Source of the DNA: Platycnemis pennipes
Lineage: Eukaryota > Arthropoda > Insecta > Odonata > Platycnemididae
Assembly (NCBI GenBank): GCA_933228895.1
Contig: OW121853.1
Span: forward strand, 122,532,133-122,596,132
Direction: 5' to 3'
Length of the DNA stretch: 64,000 nt
Part shown: positions 11,840 to 23,052 of the stretch, piece by piece
Numbering within the stretch: the stretch's first letter is position 1
Layout of the letters: every line of letters starts with the position of its first letter
Program-made: the position numbers and the translations under genes
Notes under the pieces: model-generated
Seen by the model: the letters and a program-made list of their open reading frames with translations, nothing else
Told to the model about the DNA's origin: nothing
Databases searched by the model: none

Positions 11840-12180
11840 CTTGGTCGGTTATTCAGATGAGGCGACCGACAGCTTAGGTCATTGGCGCCATTTTAGGATA
11901 GCTAGGTAATTGGGTATTGGTAGGAGTTATTTATGGGACGGAGGAAGTGTGGAGAGAAAACCGGCGTCGGTATTAGACTACTCTTAACGAAAGGCGCAAA
12001 TGGGACCACCACTTAACGTCCCATCCGACGGACGGAGTATTGAACTTGAAATGCCCTCCACTAGGCACTCAAATGGGGACCGATTTCCGACTGAAAAATC
12101 CGCCAATGCCGAGAATCGAACCCGGGACCTCGGGATTGGAGGCCAGTACTCTAGCCACCACACCAACCCGATCCCCGTAA
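11840..12180 (-). mobile_element. tRNA-derived SINE (SINE-T), copy 2
   Basis: Reverse-complement copy of the element at 10062-10400. On the minus strand the head begins near 12178 (GGGGATCGGGTTGGTGTGG), the B box GGGTTCGATTCTC follows, then the shared body, ending near CGGTCGCCTCATCTGAATAA. The two copies flank family-M copy 1 in inverted orientation. Confidence 0.85.
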
Positions 12181-12218
12181 TTTCTCTTCCTGGGGAAAAA
12201 TGTTGAACCCAAGGACTA

Positions 12219-12435
12219 AAATTGAGAGGGGTGGGCGGGGGTCTTATGGAGCCCCCCCTGCCACTTACACCTCTTCAGATCCATTGTGCCAACCCACATT
12301 TAACCAGTCGGCCACTTGCAGACAGGGGACAAGAGCACCGCCGCAGAGGTATGGGAGGGGGTTACCCATCCAACATCCGTCCCGGCACAATGCTTAACTT
12401 CGGCGACCTTAACGAAACCGGTGTATCAACTAATG
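12219..12435 (-). mobile_element. 5S-rRNA-derived SINE, copy B
   Basis: On the minus strand the head reads ACACCGGTTTCGTTAAGGTC, then GCCGAAGTTAAGCATTGTGC, then GATGTTGGATGGGTAACCCC, closely following the 5S rRNA internal promoter order (A box, intermediate element, C box). A body shared with copy A (38402-38652) follows. The unit is flanked by a perfect 9-bp direct repeat CAAGGACTA at 12210-12218 and 12436-12444, marking both ends. It is not a functional 5S gene: the 5' arm is altered and the 3' third is replaced by an unrelated tail. Confidence 0.88.
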
Positions 12436-12444
12436 CAAGGACTA

Positions 12445-13152
12445 GCTAGAAAAACTCCAAGGGAAATATATGCAAAGCTAGTCCATGAATCGAGTCCTTT
12501 AGCATGAAATATGTGGCAATCGCTGAGGGTCAACAGAGAGGAAGACAACTGATTGCACGAATCCATAGCATGTCGATGGGCGGAGGCGGTTTTCAGCTAT
12601 CGCTTGCTTAAAGAGGTAGGAAAGGCCTGGTTTAACAGACACTCGAGATTTAATGGACGGAGGTAAATTAAACGAAGAGCAGTTAAAGACTGCGGAAACA
12701 CCGAGAGAGAGAGAGGGAGGAAGAGAAATGGAAAGTTCGACCCTAAAAGATTTCGACGCCGTTTACGACACCAGAGTCATTATGCGGAGAAGTGTTTGGC
12801 TACGAAGAAACGCAGAGTGGGTGGTGGGGAATCATTAACGAAGCGCTAGTTCTCAAGGTCTCGTTTACTCAGCCTCTCAAGGACTTCGCTTCGAGGAGAA
12901 GACATTAGAGCAAGGCACGCGAAGGGCGGCAGCTCCCAACGATGCGGCTACACTCTTAATCACCTACTTACCGCCCACGCGTGACGAGGATGGCTTTCAC
13001 AGTGAAAATCGAGCAAAAGTCAATCCAACAATGCACAAATTTGCAGTTCAACAAAGAAGGTCAAACGACCTGAGCTCCCGAAAAAGCCGGTGCTCTGTGA
13101 CCACGTAACAGGTGACATTTTTTTGGACTAATAAACACGTGCATCGACGTGG
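12445..13152. other. No supported gene
   Basis: Moderately GC-rich sequence with a GAGAGAGAGAGGGAGG stretch near 12700. Short open frames here have no recognisable similarity. Confidence 0.45.
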
Positions 13153-13160
13153 AAATGACT

Positions 13161-13883
13161 CATCAATGTCAACAATCCTAGGATTGGTTTAACGCAGCTT
13201 GCCACTCGATTCTTCTATCGGCCAACCTTTACATTGCGACGTAATTCTTCTCTTTTACATCCCTCAAAACCTGTTCCATGTATCTCATACGAGTCCTGCC
13301 TTTTCCAATCTTCCCGTTCACTATTCCCTCGACGATTGTCTTCATCAGGCCATCGTGTCTCAAGATATGGCCGATTAAGTTGTCCCTTCTTCTTTTTAGA
13401 GTTGACAGCACACCTCTTTTCTCCCACTCTTCGTAGCACTTCCTCGTTACTTACTCGGTCGATCCATTTAATCTTCAGCATTCTTCTGTAGCACCACATT
13501 TCGAATGCTTCCACCCTTTCCTTCTCCGCTTCTGCCATCGTCGATGTCTCACTGCGTAAAGAAACATGCTCCAGATGTATGTACTGATCAACTGTTTCCA
13601 TACTTCTACGCTTGTATTTCCAGCTGTAAGTAGATTCTTCTTTTGATAGAATGACCTCTTTGCCTGGGCTATTCTGCTGACTATCTCTTTCTTGCTTCGT
13701 CCATCGTTGGTTACTCGGCTTCCTAGATAACAGAACTCTTTCATCTCATCAAGTTTTTGTTCTCCTACTTTGACATTGGTTTTGGCCTCTTCTTTCTTAC
13801 TGCACACCAATATCTTAGTCTTCTTCTTATTTATCTTTAGCTGATATCTTGCCATCGTCCTTTCCATGGTTACTAGAATCTGA
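13161..13883 (-). mobile_element. LINE-B copy, 5'-truncated
   Basis: Minus-strand LINE-B C-terminal region. It starts at the segment MARYQLKINKKKTKILVCSK (about 13860), continues through MKEFCYLGSRVTNDGRSKKE, FEMWCYRRMLKIKWIDRVSN and RDNLIGHILRHDGLMKTIVE, and ends near 13190. At least two frameshifts (near 13480 and 13400) inactivate it. Flanking AAATGACT at 13153-13160 and 13884-13891 is a likely 8-bp target duplication. The 3' tail is GTTGACATTGATG. Confidence 0.88.
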
Positions 13884-14089
13884 AAATGACTGCCAAATTG
13901 AATATATTTATATTAATTTTTATTGACTTGCAATTTAGTGCCATTTCACATGTCTGCCAACTTATTAGTGCTTTGTTTTTTCCTCAGGGTGGTAGTATTG
14001 CTACTCTTAGTTTCATATAAGTAGTGTATTGAGTGAGTGTATTTTTTGCACGCCTAGATGATAGTAAGTTGCCCCTTCGATTGATTATG

Positions 14090-14160
14090 CATGTCTGTGA
14101 TGATTCACCCCCTGCCACACACCCTCGTGGTGGCTTACAGGGTATTATATAGCTGTTACA
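14090..14160 (+). mobile_element. LINE-A 3' tail fragment
   Basis: Contains the LINE-A terminal signature CCCCCTGCCACACACCCTCG followed by GTGGCTTACAGGGTATTATAT. Only the extreme 3' end is clearly homologous, so this is a heavily truncated or very diverged copy. Confidence 0.7.
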
Positions 14161-14706
14161 TTCGTAAGAAACGCTAGATTCGTATGATAATTTTGTGACG
14201 TCTACTCATGAAATTTCACGGACCGTGGGCGGGTTCACAAAATCAGACGTTGAAATTCATTTTCGCATTGAATATTTTTATTGCCACCACCATGAAGGAA
14301 GACGGGACCATGAATGATTGTCTTTGAAGGGAAAATGATGGAAAAGTGTGGGAGAGAAAGGGGAAGAAAGGTTATCTAGTACATCAAAAAGCGAGATTAG
14401 AAAAATGGCTGACATGAGGAAAGGAAAAGTTTAGGAGTAGATAATGAAAGCAAAGTAAAATAAAGGACGACTCCATCAAAAGCAACTGAAAACCGTTTGA
14501 GAGCTAACGACAGACATTTGCACGCTTCCGAGAAAACGCATTTCGTAAAAATAAAACTATTGGTGCAGAAAGAAGCAACACACAAAGATTCCTCCACAAA
14601 ACGTTTCGGGGACGAGTGCCTTGTGTCGGCCGGGGAGTAAGATTCTTTGTGAATACGGAAGTGTAGAGTGTTTAAGACGCTTGTCTTCCGGGAGTAACTC
14701 TTCACT

Positions 14707-14750
14707 GACCTGAAGATGCACGCAGCATAACCAGCGAAACAGTTGTCTAT
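14707..14750 (+). ncRNA. Hammerhead-like motif, degenerate
   Basis: CTGAAGA at 14710-14716, GAAA at 14736-14739 and a downstream GTTGTC give the order of a PLE-type hammerhead core. The stem II sequence (GCACG...CCAGC) no longer pairs well, so activity is unlikely. Nearby 14585-14700 also looks retroelement-derived. Reported because five better motifs of the same layout occur in the window. Confidence 0.35.
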
Positions 14751-14844
14751 CACAATGGACAAACGCGGCAGGACACCCGGAAGACAAGCATCTTCATGCG
14801 CCGCGAAAGCTTTCTTATGGATGTACACTGTGTTCTCTTCACGC

Positions 14845-15470
14845 CTTCATCTCATCTATATCTACAATTACCCTGCAAGCCACCATAAAGGTGTGTGGCA
14901 GGGGGTGAATTCACGCCAAACATGCAAAAAATGGATTAGTAATTACATTCTAGTCTAAAATTCACAATTAAAAAAAATAAAAATCAAAGCAAAGCAAAGC
15001 AAGCGTGCAAAACATGCTGCTAGTTGGGTTAGCTTAAACTCCTCATATCAACATGCAATTACCTATGCTTTCCATTGGTAGCTACATTTTTATTAATACT
15101 ATTGGATATATTTACCGCTATTCATGTCCCTAACTGTACGAGAAAAGGACATTTTGACTCTGTGAGTTCGGAAATTATGTTCTCTAATCTTATGATTATG
15201 GCCCAGTAACCGTAATACGTTGGAGTTCGCAAAATATTTTTAGCGATACCAGTAAAAATTTTGTTTTGGAATTTATTTCAGAACTTAAGTCTAAATTTCA
15301 ACCTACGGTATCACAATGATTCCCATTTTAGTTCATCTAACAGCTTACGTTAACATAGTTAACATTCCATCCCTTTACAAATCTTGCCGATCTTCGCTGC
15401 AGGCGTTCAATTTCTTTTTCAGCCAATTTCGTAAGGAGCCCATACACCGGCAGCGTATTCCAAAAACCAT
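14845..15470 (-). mobile_element. LINE-A copy, 5'-truncated
   Basis: The minus-strand 3' end lies at the left with the tail ATCTATATCTAC and the signature ACCCTGCAAGCCACC...GTGTGTGGCAGGGGGTG. Moving right, it matches the LINE-A 3' UTR (AGCATGTTTTGCACG-like region, GGACATTTTGACTC) and then the end of the ORF, including a degenerate VYGLLTKLAEKEIERLQRRS-like stretch near 15440. No intact frame remains. Confidence 0.8.
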
Positions 15471-15629
15471 CACAACGAAGGCTTCACTTCCCACTCAGTA
15501 TCCCACTTCCATTTCCAACGCTTCTCTCCACATAAACTCCCTCAGGAAACTCCCGAGTGAACACTTAATGCAATGCCTTCACCTTCTCTGATGAATTCCT
15601 TCTCAAAACGAAAGGGACGCCATAGGATC

Positions 15630-15835
15630 CAATATGACACATCCTTCGCCAATGTATTCATGAGAAAGCTTGAGAGAGAGAGTTCCTAAAACCCAATCGA
15701 TTCAAACAGCTGTGTTGGTAGGGTTCATTGACGACATTTTCGTTATCTGGACCCACGGCGACGACTCCCTAACGACCTCCTCTTCCGTTCGCTTCCCTTC
15801 CACCGTAGATTCCCTCATCGCAGTAATACTATCTA
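15630..15835 (+). pseudogene. Penelope-like reverse transcriptase relic
   Basis: Plus-strand fragments read NVFMRKLERE near 15650 and, in a shifted frame, GFIDDIFVIWTHGDDSLT at about 15720-15775. The FIDDIFVIW block corresponds to the PLE RT catalytic motif C (Y/F-x-DD-x-FVIW), known for Penelope/Neptune-type elements. At least one frameshift separates the two parts, and the element is cut off at about 15840 by a LINE-B copy. Confidence 0.75.
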
Positions 15836-15837
15836 TA

Positions 15838-16215
15838 ACAGCAGCGGAGGAGTCCAGGCTGGAAGAATTCGAAATGAGGTGCTACCGAAGAATGATGAAG
15901 ATAAAATGAATCGACCGAGTGACAAACGAAGAAGCCTTTAGAAGTGTGGGAGAAAAGAGAAGTCTCCCGAAAACCATACAAAGAAGACGGGACAACTTAA
16001 TCGGCCATATCTTAAAACACGATGGCCTGATGAAGACAATCGACGAGGGGAAAGCGAACGGGAAGAGTGAAAAAGGCAGGCAGCGTATAAAATATATAGA
16101 ACAAGTTGTGAAGGATGTAAAGGAGAAGAATTAAATTAATATGAAGAGGTTGGCCGATAGAAGAATCGAGTGCAGGGCTGCGTCAAGCCAATATTAGGAT
16201 TGTTGACCAATGATG
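15838..16215 (+). mobile_element. LINE-B copy, 5'-truncated
   Basis: Plus strand: EESRLEEFEMRCYRRMMKIK, a stop at 15907, then TNEEAFRSVGEKRSLPKTIQ, RRRDNLIGHILKHDGLMKTI and KYIEQVVKDVKEKN. The 3' end is GGATTGTTGACCAATGATGAT, the family's ATG/GAT-type tail. Two in-frame stops inactivate it. Confidence 0.88.
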
Positions 16216-16280
16216 ATTATATGATCTATTACACAATAGCAAACTTCATTCAATCGTCCACATCATATGAAGCATTGAGA

Positions 16281-16352
16281 TCCGGTATTGTCTAGTGGGT
16301 AGAATACCCGGCTCTCGACCGGGAGGCCCGGGTTCGATTCCCGGTACCGGAA
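16281..16352 (+). tRNA. tRNA-Glu (CTC)
   Basis: A complete 72-base cloverleaf. Acceptor stem TCCGGTA (16281-16287) pairs perfectly with TACCGGA (16345-16351). The A box covers TCTAGTGGGTAGAAT. The anticodon stem CCCGG/CCGGG (16307-16311, 16319-16323) closes the loop CTCTCGA, giving anticodon CTC. The T arm contains GGTTCGATTCC (B box), and discriminator A is at 16352. A TTTT run at 16355-16358 could terminate Pol III. Immediately downstream the sequence becomes a LINE-A 3' end, so this may be either a true tRNA gene with a LINE inserted at its terminator or the head of a tRNA-Glu SINE with a LINE-A tail. Confidence 0.88.
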
Positions 16353-16655
16353 CCTTTTATTCCCCTCGTACAATAAGGGATATGAATAGCGGTAAATATA
16401 TCCAATACGAGTGTAGCAATGGATAACATTGGTAGCTGCATGTTGGTATACGGACTTGAATCTAACCCAGCTATCAGCATGTTTTTGCATGCTTGCTTTG
16501 CTAATTTTATTTTTTTATTTAAATAGTAAAGTTAAGAACAGTATATAAATACTAATCCTTTTTAATGCATGATATGTAGTGTAAGTTTGGTGATAGTTCA
16601 CCCACTGCCACACACCTTTATGGTGGCTTGCAGGGTATTATGTAGATGCACATCA
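16353..16655 (+). mobile_element. LINE-A 3' end fused to tRNA-Glu
   Basis: Matches the last ORF codons and 3' UTR of LINE-A as seen at 35697-35999: CCCTCGTACAATAAGGGATA, GGATAACATTGGTAGCTGCA, then CCACTGCCACACACCTTTA and GGTGGCTTGCAGGGTATTAT, ending GTAGATG. Homology starts at the base after the tRNA discriminator, with no spacer. Confidence 0.88.
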
Positions 16656-16984
16656 GTAATGTATGAGAAACTATTTATATTGCATAACAATAGCTCTACA
16701 GACCGAGTATTTAATGCCATGTTTAATTTATATCCGAGGACATCAGCGATGGAAGTGAAGTTGTGTGGGAAAGGAAAATGCGGTGGAAAACTGCTAAATA
16801 TATGTTGAATACCTAACACAAAACAATCCCTTATAAACAGAGCGCACCGGCAGTCTAGGACAAAATAGAGTTCTACAAAGAAACGAATGGTCCAATAATT
16901 TCTCTTCGCGAATAAAAGAATCTTTGCAAGAGATAAATATGAAATTTATCTTCTATGGATCTGGAGAATTTTGTCAAACCTCTT

Positions 16985-17045
16985 GATTTCCGCAGCCTCC
17001 GTTTCGCTAAGTTCTATTAGCATCTTCAGGGCTTCGGAAACTGAT
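16985..17045 (-). ncRNA. Hammerhead-like motif
   Basis: On the minus strand CTGAAGA (17029-17023) is followed by one extra base and a perfect 5-bp stem GCTAA...TTAGC (17021-17017 with 17010-17006), then GAAA (17005-17002) and CGGAGGC. The three core blocks keep their order and spacing, but the stem III/cleavage-site part differs from the expected ACGUC. Probably the remains of a PLE or derived element. Confidence 0.45.
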
Positions 17046-17462
17046 TGAAGGTAACATTATATGTCACAACGAAGTAACAAATATAAAATTCTATTAGTAT
17101 AATCTTCAGACATTCTATTGGAAGCCCATTGGAAGGCTGACACGGAAGAGACGAGAGGAGAGTGAAATCAAGTAATCTCCGTAAATCCTCACCGTTTATT
17201 AGTTACACCCCGACCGGGTTCAACACTTTCGTGCCATGCTAAAGGGATAATACAAAACGTTCCATGTTTCTATCATAATTTAAACCAGTGGAGAGTCCGA
17301 GAAATCCTATTTATATCGTTTTGAAGAAGGGGGGAGAGGGTTTGGTGGCAATATGGTGCGGGGAAGGGAAGGAATGACTGCTATGGGTGAAGCATGTGGA
17401 TGAAGGGGGACGTAATATTTTCTGGGAGGAGGGACATGAACTACAAAGGAGAATGGGGATGT

Positions 17463-17800
17463 TTAAAATATTTTTATTGCCACATCTGATAGAGTTTGTA
17501 CAGTTAAAAGACCGGTATTTCCCGTTCTTCGGTCCGTCAATTACCTCTCGACTTATAAGTGCCAAAAACTGATGTTTTTAACCATTTCGGAAAAGTGGGC
17601 GTGCAAAAGACTAGTATGTCATACACTTCTTCCAATTACAACTGAGACCGCGACGCTCCTTCGCCTTATCACAATGGGGGACACACAGCTGGCTCTGACA
17701 ATGGAAGTGGTTGCGACAGGATATCTTCAGGCAGACCTCCCATCCCCACCTCCGCTCCCTTCTCGTTCTTCCTCAAAGAAGGGTCGGAAAGAGGAATAGC
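17463..17800 (+). mobile_element. TIR family M copy 2, 3'-truncated
   Basis: Shares TATTTTTATTGCCACATCTG, CTCGACTTATAAG, TGATGTTTTTAACC, TTCGGAAAAGTGGGCGTG, CAACTGAGACCGCG and CACAATGGGGGACACA with the other copies in the same order. Homology stops near 17800, before the promoter-like CRE/TATA segment. Confidence 0.78.
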
Positions 17801-18468
17801 GTCGAGGTCAACTCCAGCTCTTTGTTATTGGAAGTTGGCGATGGCATCGTCGAAAGTATCCCAGGCACACCCTATCTGGGTGTCTGTCGTGGTGCTCCCG
17901 AGGGATTTTCCACGAATTCCGCTCACAAACACCGTTTGAACAATTCAGACTCGGGCCTTTGTCACGTGGGAGAAAAACCATGACCCTTCCCCCTATACTC
18001 TGGAAGCTATCACATTCCCTCTAATCATAGTGCCTTTCAATGTTTTAAGTTGAATCGCTGATCTCCTAAATTATTTATTTTTATTTTGAGAAGAACTTTG
18101 ATTCTCCTTTGCATCATTTCTTTCTTTTGATCGTCATCTAATGTTTAGTTATTGAAGTTTTGAAATTAGCCTCTTAATGGCTGACTTCGGTTTGAATTTT
18201 ATTTCGCCCGATGAAAGATGAAAAAGAGTTTCCCGCAACTTAAAACTCTGCATCAAAGTGAGCGGATAATTATACAGCACCCCACCCCACCCAGAAATGC
18301 CGCGGCACACCACTGGGAACCACCGAATTATACGAAGGAGCGCATCCGTGGAGCTATGTATCCCGCAATGCACGAATTCCTAGATGGATGCCTGACAGCT
18401 CTTGGCGAAGGGGTATTTTTCCCGTCCTATCACGAATGGCATATTCCTACATGTCTACGAGAAGCGAT

Positions 18469-18997
18469 AAAGGGGTCATATACCATACATTTTTATGAAC
18501 ATATATGATAGAGTTTATAAAATAAAAAGACTTATTTTTCCGTTTTTCGATTAGTCAATTAGTTCTCGAGTTATAAGCGGCGAAAAGCTGATGTTTTTAA
18601 CACTTTCGGAAAAGTAGGCATGCAATGGACTTGTACGTCATCTACACCGTCCAATCACAACTGAGACCTCGAAGCTCCTTCACCCAATCACAATAGGGGA
18701 CACACAGCAGACTCTGACAATGGAAGTGGTAGCGACAGGATCTGTGCTAGAAGACCTTCCACCCCCTCTCCACTCCCTTCCCTTTCCCTAAAAAATAGTC
18801 ACGGACGGGAGGTGGATGACGTATATATTGACGCAGTTCGTTTGGCGGGCGTCACCTTTTGCTTACTTCAATTTTTGATTTACGATAGAATGACTCTGGG
18901 TAGAAGATTAATTTTTTCAGTAAAATTCATTTTTCGTTTCAATCTAACAATTTCGTGCACAAAATAGCGATTTCGGTTCAGAGTAAACGCCCCCATT
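18469..18997 (+). mobile_element. TIR family M copy 3
   Basis: Begins AAAGGGGTCATATACC and ends GAGTAAACGCCCCCATT. The internal order is the same as copy 1. The CRE-like position reads GGATGACGTATATATTGACG, with a TATATA inside it. Confidence 0.83.
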
Positions 18998-19798
18998 GTG
19001 TAGTGGCACCAAGTCGTTAAGCAAACTCTAAAAAAAATTGCTTGACTTCATTTCAAGGTTCTCCATATAATTCAGAATTGTCCCTTTGTTGAATACATGT
19101 CAACCCGGCGCGGATTTACAAAGTTGACTTCATTTTACTCTCGAATATTAACTTCCACCAAGTAAGCTCGCGAACCTTTGACGAGATGAGAGGAGGACTT
19201 AACGAAGATGGACTGATGACCCGCGCCGTCGTGGATCTTCATAAGGCGTGCGCTAGCGTTATCGTTAATTTTTGATTTAACTTATGTCAGAGAGAACGTG
19301 ATCTCCATTCTTTATTTTTCGCACAGCACTTCAAATCGCTTATCACAATCAGTGGAGCGAATTTTATATTGTTAACCCTGCGCTACTCTATGGGTAAGCT
19401 TTAACGATAAAGATTGCGATAATGCGAAAAATGCATCCGTGATTCCAAACCAGGTCTCCGGCCCCCGAGCAGAGGGGTCCAAAACGGTGCCCTTTCATCC
19501 CTGAGGTGCGTGCGACCTAGACACGTCCAGCAGACGACTGGCCACTACTGAGTCATCGAGGGGATACACGCCTTGAATAATTAGGAAGCCCCTGGAGAAA
19601 TAGCGCTACCCAAATGAGACTCAACCGCTCACATTTTGTCACCTATTTGCACTCCCCATGGTCGTTAATTGTTAGAATTCAGTAAACACTGAACTGTGAC
19701 CGCAGATGGCGCAATTTACTGAAGCGCACACCATGCAGTCTTGATTGGAGGAAAATTAACAAAAAAAAAGTGTTTTAAAAGGCCTATGGATAAAGATC
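18998..19798. other. No supported gene
   Basis: Includes a short CpG-containing stretch near 19090-19270 and a GC-richer piece near 19440-19560. No family-level similarity seen. Confidence 0.45.
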
Positions 19799-20877
19799 GG
19801 ATCATCATCATCATTGGTCATCAATCCTCAGATTGGTTTGAAGCTCTCCACTGAGTCCTATCGGTTAATCTCTTCATATTTGCGTATTTCTTTTCCTTCA
19901 CATCCTCCATCACTTGCTCCATATATCTCGCATGAGGCCATCCTCCCGTCCACTTGTCCCTCGACGATTGTCTTCATCAGGCCATCGTGTCTCATGATGT
20001 GGCCGATTAAGTTGTCCCGTCTTCTTCTCAGGGTATTCAGAAGACTTCTTTTTTCTCCCACGCTTCTTAGGGTTTCCTTGTTACTTACTCGGTCGATCTA
20101 TTTAATCTTCATTATTCTTATGTAGCACGACATTTCGAATGCTTCCATTCTTTTCTTTTCCGCAGCTGTCATTGTCCATGCTCACTGCCATAGAGGAACA
20201 CGTTCCAGATGTACGTCCTCATGAATTGTTTCTTTACTTCTACGCTTCTATTTTCAGCGGTAAGTAGATTCTTCTTTTGATAGAGTGCCCTCTTTGCCAA
20301 GGCTATTCTACTTACTATTTCTTTCTTGCTTCGTCCATCGTTGGGTACTCGGCTTCCAAGGTAACAGAACTCTTTCACCTATTCCAGTTTTTGTTTTCCT
20401 AGTTTAAAGTTGTTTTTGGCCTCTTATTTCTTGCTGCACACCTATATCTTAGTCTTCTTCTTATTGATCTTCAGATGATATCTGGCCATTATCCTTTCCA
20501 TGGTTATTAGAGTCTTATTCAGATCCTTCTCTGTCTCTGCTACGAGTGCTATGTCATCAGCGAATCGCAGCATGCTCATTTTTTCTGCGTGAATACTCAC
20601 TCCAGAAGACTTCCCCTTGATTTCATTGATGGCTTTCTCGATGTAAACATTAAAAATTACAGGAGACAGTGCACAGCCTTGTCTCACTCCTTTCTTTATT
20701 CTTGCTTCTTCACAGCTGGGTCCAGATTTAATCACAGCTACTTGGTTTATATACAGACTGTGGATAATTCTGCGGTCATTGTAGGACACTAATTCCTTTC
20801 AAAATTCCAAGCATTGAATTCCAATTCACATTGTCAAAAGCCTTCTCTAAATCCACGAATGCAGAGAAGCAAAGGTC
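19799..20877 (-). mobile_element. LINE-B copy with most complete RT domain
   Basis: The longest LINE-B copy. On the minus strand it starts near 20868 with AFVDLEKAFDNVNWNS-like RT motif A in a decayed frame. Then 20789-20442 encodes SYNDRRIIHSLYINQVAV, GVRQGCALSPVIFNVYIEKA (RT block 4) and MLRFADDIALVAETEKDLNK (catalytic FADD), followed by MARYHLKINKKKTKI. The segment 20378-20169 is MKEFCYLGSRVPNDGRSKKE, and 20061-19858 the RRRDNLIGHIMRHDGLMKTI tail. Frames are separated by stops and shifts. GVRQGC..SP..FN and FADD resemble RTE/BovB-type elements. Right and left flanks AAAGGTCGGAT/AAAGATCGGAT are a probable imperfect 11-bp target duplication. The 3' tail is (ATCATC)n in plus orientation at 19801. 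Confidence 0.88.
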
Positions 20878-20889
20878 CAAAGGTCGGAT

Positions 20890-21480
20890 GGGTGGGGGTG
20901 GAGAAAATAACGATCTATATCCTTGCACCGCAAATACTACCTTATCAAGTGCGGTCCAATGCGCAGCAAAGGTTTCAGAAGTGACACGCGAGAACTACAT
21001 TATCTCGCCGCTCATATCCTGGCAATAAAATAGCCACATATTTAATGCATTCTACCCGTCAACTGAGGTTGGTATAAGGTGTAGCAACAATTCGTTAATG
21101 CCTAGCTTTAATGCCGAATTAAAATAGTGGAAATTATACATCTCACTGCATATCTTTAAGTGAGGACAGCTTTTGCCAGAGTTGGGAGGCATTTGCGTGA
21201 CCCAGCCGGAAATGGGAAAAAATTGCATGCCATAGAAAGCAGGCATTTTCATTTCAGCATTTCCGCACCTACACGTACTCGTGTTCTTGGGAAGAAAAAC
21301 TTAAATCCGTAAGGCGAGCAGTTATTCAAATGAAAGTTTAAAGGTAATACATACATTATGAGGTCTTCGAATGCACTAGAATCATCGAATTTTCCCCAAA
21401 AAATACAATTATGATGTACTTTCACCGGGCAATGAGGTATTTTTATCGAGAATATTACCATCGGTATCGATATAATTTAT
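20890..21480. other. No supported feature
   Basis: No gene or repeat recognised. Short open frames are not supported by codon pattern or similarity. Confidence 0.45.
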
Positions 21481-21488
21481 ATAAATAG

Positions 21489-22075
21489 ATGGGGGTAAAA
21501 TCAAGAGTGTCCCATTTAAAATATTTAGGAGCAGTGGTACAAACCGATGGATCTTCGAAATTAGAAATAGAGAATCGTAAAGGGCAGCGTACAGGGGTAA
21601 TTGAAATATTGAACCCCCTTCTATGGAGCATTAAGATCATTGAAAACACAAAAACACACACATATATATACAAAAATACTTATAACGCAATAATAGAAAG
21701 TACAATGCTTTATGGAACCGAAACTGGACTCAAAATGACAGAGAAAAAATGAACTTGATGCCACAGAAATGTACTTCAGTCGGAGATCGGCTAGGAAATC
21801 AAGAATAGAGAGAGTCAGAAAGGAGATGATAAGAGAAATCACGGAAGTGAAGAAGGTAGAAGTGGAGACCTTTTACGAAAGAAGATTACGATGGTTTGGG
21901 CATATTCAAAGGATGGGAGATGAAAGAATTCCAAAAGCTGCTCTGAAATGAGTAAGAGCAGGCAGAAGAGGAAGACCAAGTCCTGGCAGGATAGAGTGAG
22001 GAAAGACATGGATAGGAGAATATTAAATATAGAAGATGCACTGGCAAGGAGGCATGGAGGGAAGACCTTGTGTGA
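21489..22075 (+). pseudogene. LINE-D: C-terminal relic of another non-LTR ORF2
   Basis: Plus-strand fragments are SHLKYLGAVVQTDGSSKLEI, IESTMLYGTETGLKMTEK, then in other frames YFSRRSARKSRIERVRKEMI, RLRWFGHIQRMGDERIPKAA and a C-terminal RRGRPSPGRI-like stretch near 21970. The layout (YLG, LYG.E, RRLRWFGH, then R.GRP) is the usual tail of RTE/L2/CR1-type ORF2 proteins, but the sequence differs from LINE-A and LINE-B. Stops at 21752 and 21951 plus frame changes make it dead. Confidence 0.8.
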
Positions 22076-22239
22076 TGGACTTGTTGTGCAACAATGAAGG
22101 GCTTTTGGGTTCGAAAGATGGACTTGTGGAGTTAGGGGAGGGACAATGGTGTACAGTGGAAATCCCTATCAGTAAATACCAAAATCGATATAATTCTATA
22201 CTTACAATAGGAGCTGTAGCAATGATGAGATAATTTGAC

Positions 22240-22863
22240 CAAACGTGCTAGAGTAGGTGGAGCAATTTAGCTACCGAGGTAGTGTGTAGGAGGAAAAAGG
22301 GCATAGCAGCATTGAAGTGAGAATGAGAATCTCATTGGCAATAGAAGCTTTTACTCGTAGGCGTGAACCAGCGTGAACAAATGACAATCGGGCGTTGAGT
22401 ACGGAAGTAAAAAAAAAGACTAGTGAAAAGTTTAATATAGAGAGTGGCACCATATGAGGCGGAAACGTGGGCTTTACGAAAAGAAAATTAAAATAGACTT
22501 TGGGCTTTTGAGATGTGAGTTTGGTAAAGGATGGAGAAAGTAAAACGGGTGGAAAGGAGGTCGAACGATGAAGTGTTAGAATTGGTAGGAAGGAAATGAA
22601 ATTTGATAGATGAAATTAGGAGAAGGCAGAAGATGTGGATGGAAAGGTAATAAAAAGGGATGGTGTTTTGAAAGAAGTTATGGAGGCAAGAAAGTCGGGT
22701 GAGCGGGGAAGAGTGAGGAGAGGAACGGGTAGCTTGGATAGAATGATGGGGGGCAGGAGGTATGAGGGGCTGAAGAGGGACATCGTGTGAAATTTAGTGG
22801 TAGGAAGAATCAAATGTCCATTTAGACCTACCTTCACCGGTAGAAAACTAATAATAATAATAA
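22240..22863 (+). pseudogene. Possible further LINE 3' relic ending in (ATA)n
   Basis: Purine-rich sequence. Decayed translations suggest a YLGSVV start near 22270 and later repeated RK-rich stretches, and the unit ends with CTAATAATAATAATAA at 22847-22863, a typical non-LTR triplet tail. Very diverged; no intact frame. Confidence 0.4.
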
Positions 22864-23052
22864 ACTGAGTGCCTATGAAATGAGCTACCAATCGGCAAAA
22901 GAGTGAACCCTTTAAGAGGAAAAAATGAGTTCACTCATGGATAGCCAAAACTTGCGTTTCGCTCTCGGAAGCTGATGATAATGTAATGGAGCCTTTTATG
23001 TGCACGCGACACCTTGCACTCAGCAATTCGTGTGGGGGGTTGAGTGAAGCAA

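Noticed and set aside
14397..14828. 143-codon minus-strand frame as a protein gene
   Set aside because: It runs antisense through the retroelement tail with the hammerhead-like motif and has no domain signature.
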